Source: an uncultured Collinsella sp. (GTDB taxonomy: Bacteria; Actinomycetota; Coriobacteriia; Coriobacteriales; Coriobacteriaceae). Taken from it: a stretch of DNA of 6,350 bases. The DNA is taken from positions 1 to 6,350 of the forward strand of contig CAADVJ010000072.1 of NCBI GenBank assembly GCA_900752475.1. Direction: 5' to 3'. Position numbers and translations under genes: made by a program. Below are positions 6,196 through 6,350 of the stretch, in pieces. How positions within the stretch are numbered: position 1 is the first letter of the stretch; every line of letters begins with the position of its first letter. Under the pieces are notes generated by a model. That model was not told where the DNA came from, searched no databases, and worked only from the letters and a program-made list of their open reading frames with translations.

Positions 6196-6265
6196 CTGAG
6201 CGAGCAGAGTTAAGCAGACATCAACGTGTCGTCTCCCGAGCTTGGCAGAGGGGCGGCGAAATATA
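6196..6265. other. Short non-coding region after the phosphatase gene
   Basis: I see no open reading frame with a ribosome site and no convincing terminator here. TTGGCA (6242-6247) and TATTAA (6264-6269) at 16 nt could be a weak + strand promoter for a gene beyond the window, but the match is poor and the second box overlaps the palindrome arm. Confidence 0.3.
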
Positions 6266-6350
6266 TTAAGTTTGTCGCGAGTTCCGCACGCAAAGGAAAG
6301 CACTTAATGTGCTTTCCGTCTTGCGCAGGACTGTAGAGCAGCAAACTTAA
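6266..6350. repeat. Nested palindrome with terminal inverted repeats at the window end
   Basis: TTAAGTTTG (6266-6274) is matched exactly by CAAACTTAA (6342-6350) as a 9-bp terminal inverted repeat. Inside it, CGCAA (6289-6293) pairs with TTGCG (6321-6325), and GGAAAGCAC (6295-6303) pairs perfectly with GTGCTTTCC (6309-6317) around a TTAAT loop. The central hairpin is strong but has no T-tract on either strand. The layout fits a small non-autonomous mobile element, a repeat that ends a contig, or a structured RNA or terminator region; sequence alone does not decide. The outer arm reaches the last base of the window, so it may be longer. Confidence 0.6.

Noticed and set aside
5740..6303. Minus-strand open frame of 187 codons over the phosphatase gene
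   Set aside because: It is a shadow of the intact phosphatase with no recognisable motif, and its start falls within the terminal palindrome region.
6289..6325. Classic intrinsic terminator for the phosphatase gene
   Set aside because: The stem is strong, but there is no T-tract after it on either strand, and it is nested within a larger inverted repeat; it may still slow transcription.

Overview
The window looks like chromosomal DNA of a high-GC Gram-positive gut anaerobe. The best guess is Coriobacteriia and possibly Collinsella; this rests on codon style, gene content and repeat style, and no 16S or other marker gene is present to confirm it. All five recognisable genes are on the + strand. 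I see no CRISPR array, transposase, phage gene, tRNA or rRNA.

Layout: (1) 1-80 is a very C-rich edge (about 80% GC, 43 of 80 bases are C) that does not look like the biotin carboxylase sequence expected there. (2) 81-1259 is the 3' part of accC, cut by the window edge. (3) 1246-2970 is a single-chain fusion of the two carboxyltransferase subunits, AccD then AccA, overlapping accC by 14 nt. Together these two genes are the tail of an acetyl-CoA carboxylase operon that makes malonyl-CoA for fatty acid synthesis; the biotin carrier gene (accB) would lie upstream, outside the window. (4) 2987-4225 is a stand-alone PTS membrane subunit (EIIC) with no EIIA or EIIB beside it. It is bracketed by two related imperfect palindromes built on TGTGACAAAGGGAC. 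(5) 4226-4374 is an intergenic region with a repeat hairpin, a good intrinsic terminator and a weak promoter candidate. (6) 4375-5529 is a cation diffusion facilitator with an extended C-terminus. (7) 5569-6195 is a histidine phosphatase of the phosphoglycerate mutase superfamily, 39 nt behind the transporter and perhaps cotranscribed with it. (8) 6196-6350 is non-coding and ends in a nested 85-nt palindrome (6266-6350) whose outer arm runs exactly to the window end.

Only accC and accDA clearly work together. The PTS gene, the metal transporter and the phosphatase are ordinary housekeeping or accessory genes with no evident shared pathway. I do not see a convincing undescribed multi-gene system. 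The points most worth checking are the AccD-AccA fusion, the orphan EIIC between two repeat copies, the extended metal transporter, the shift in base skew at the phosphatase gene and the terminal palindrome.
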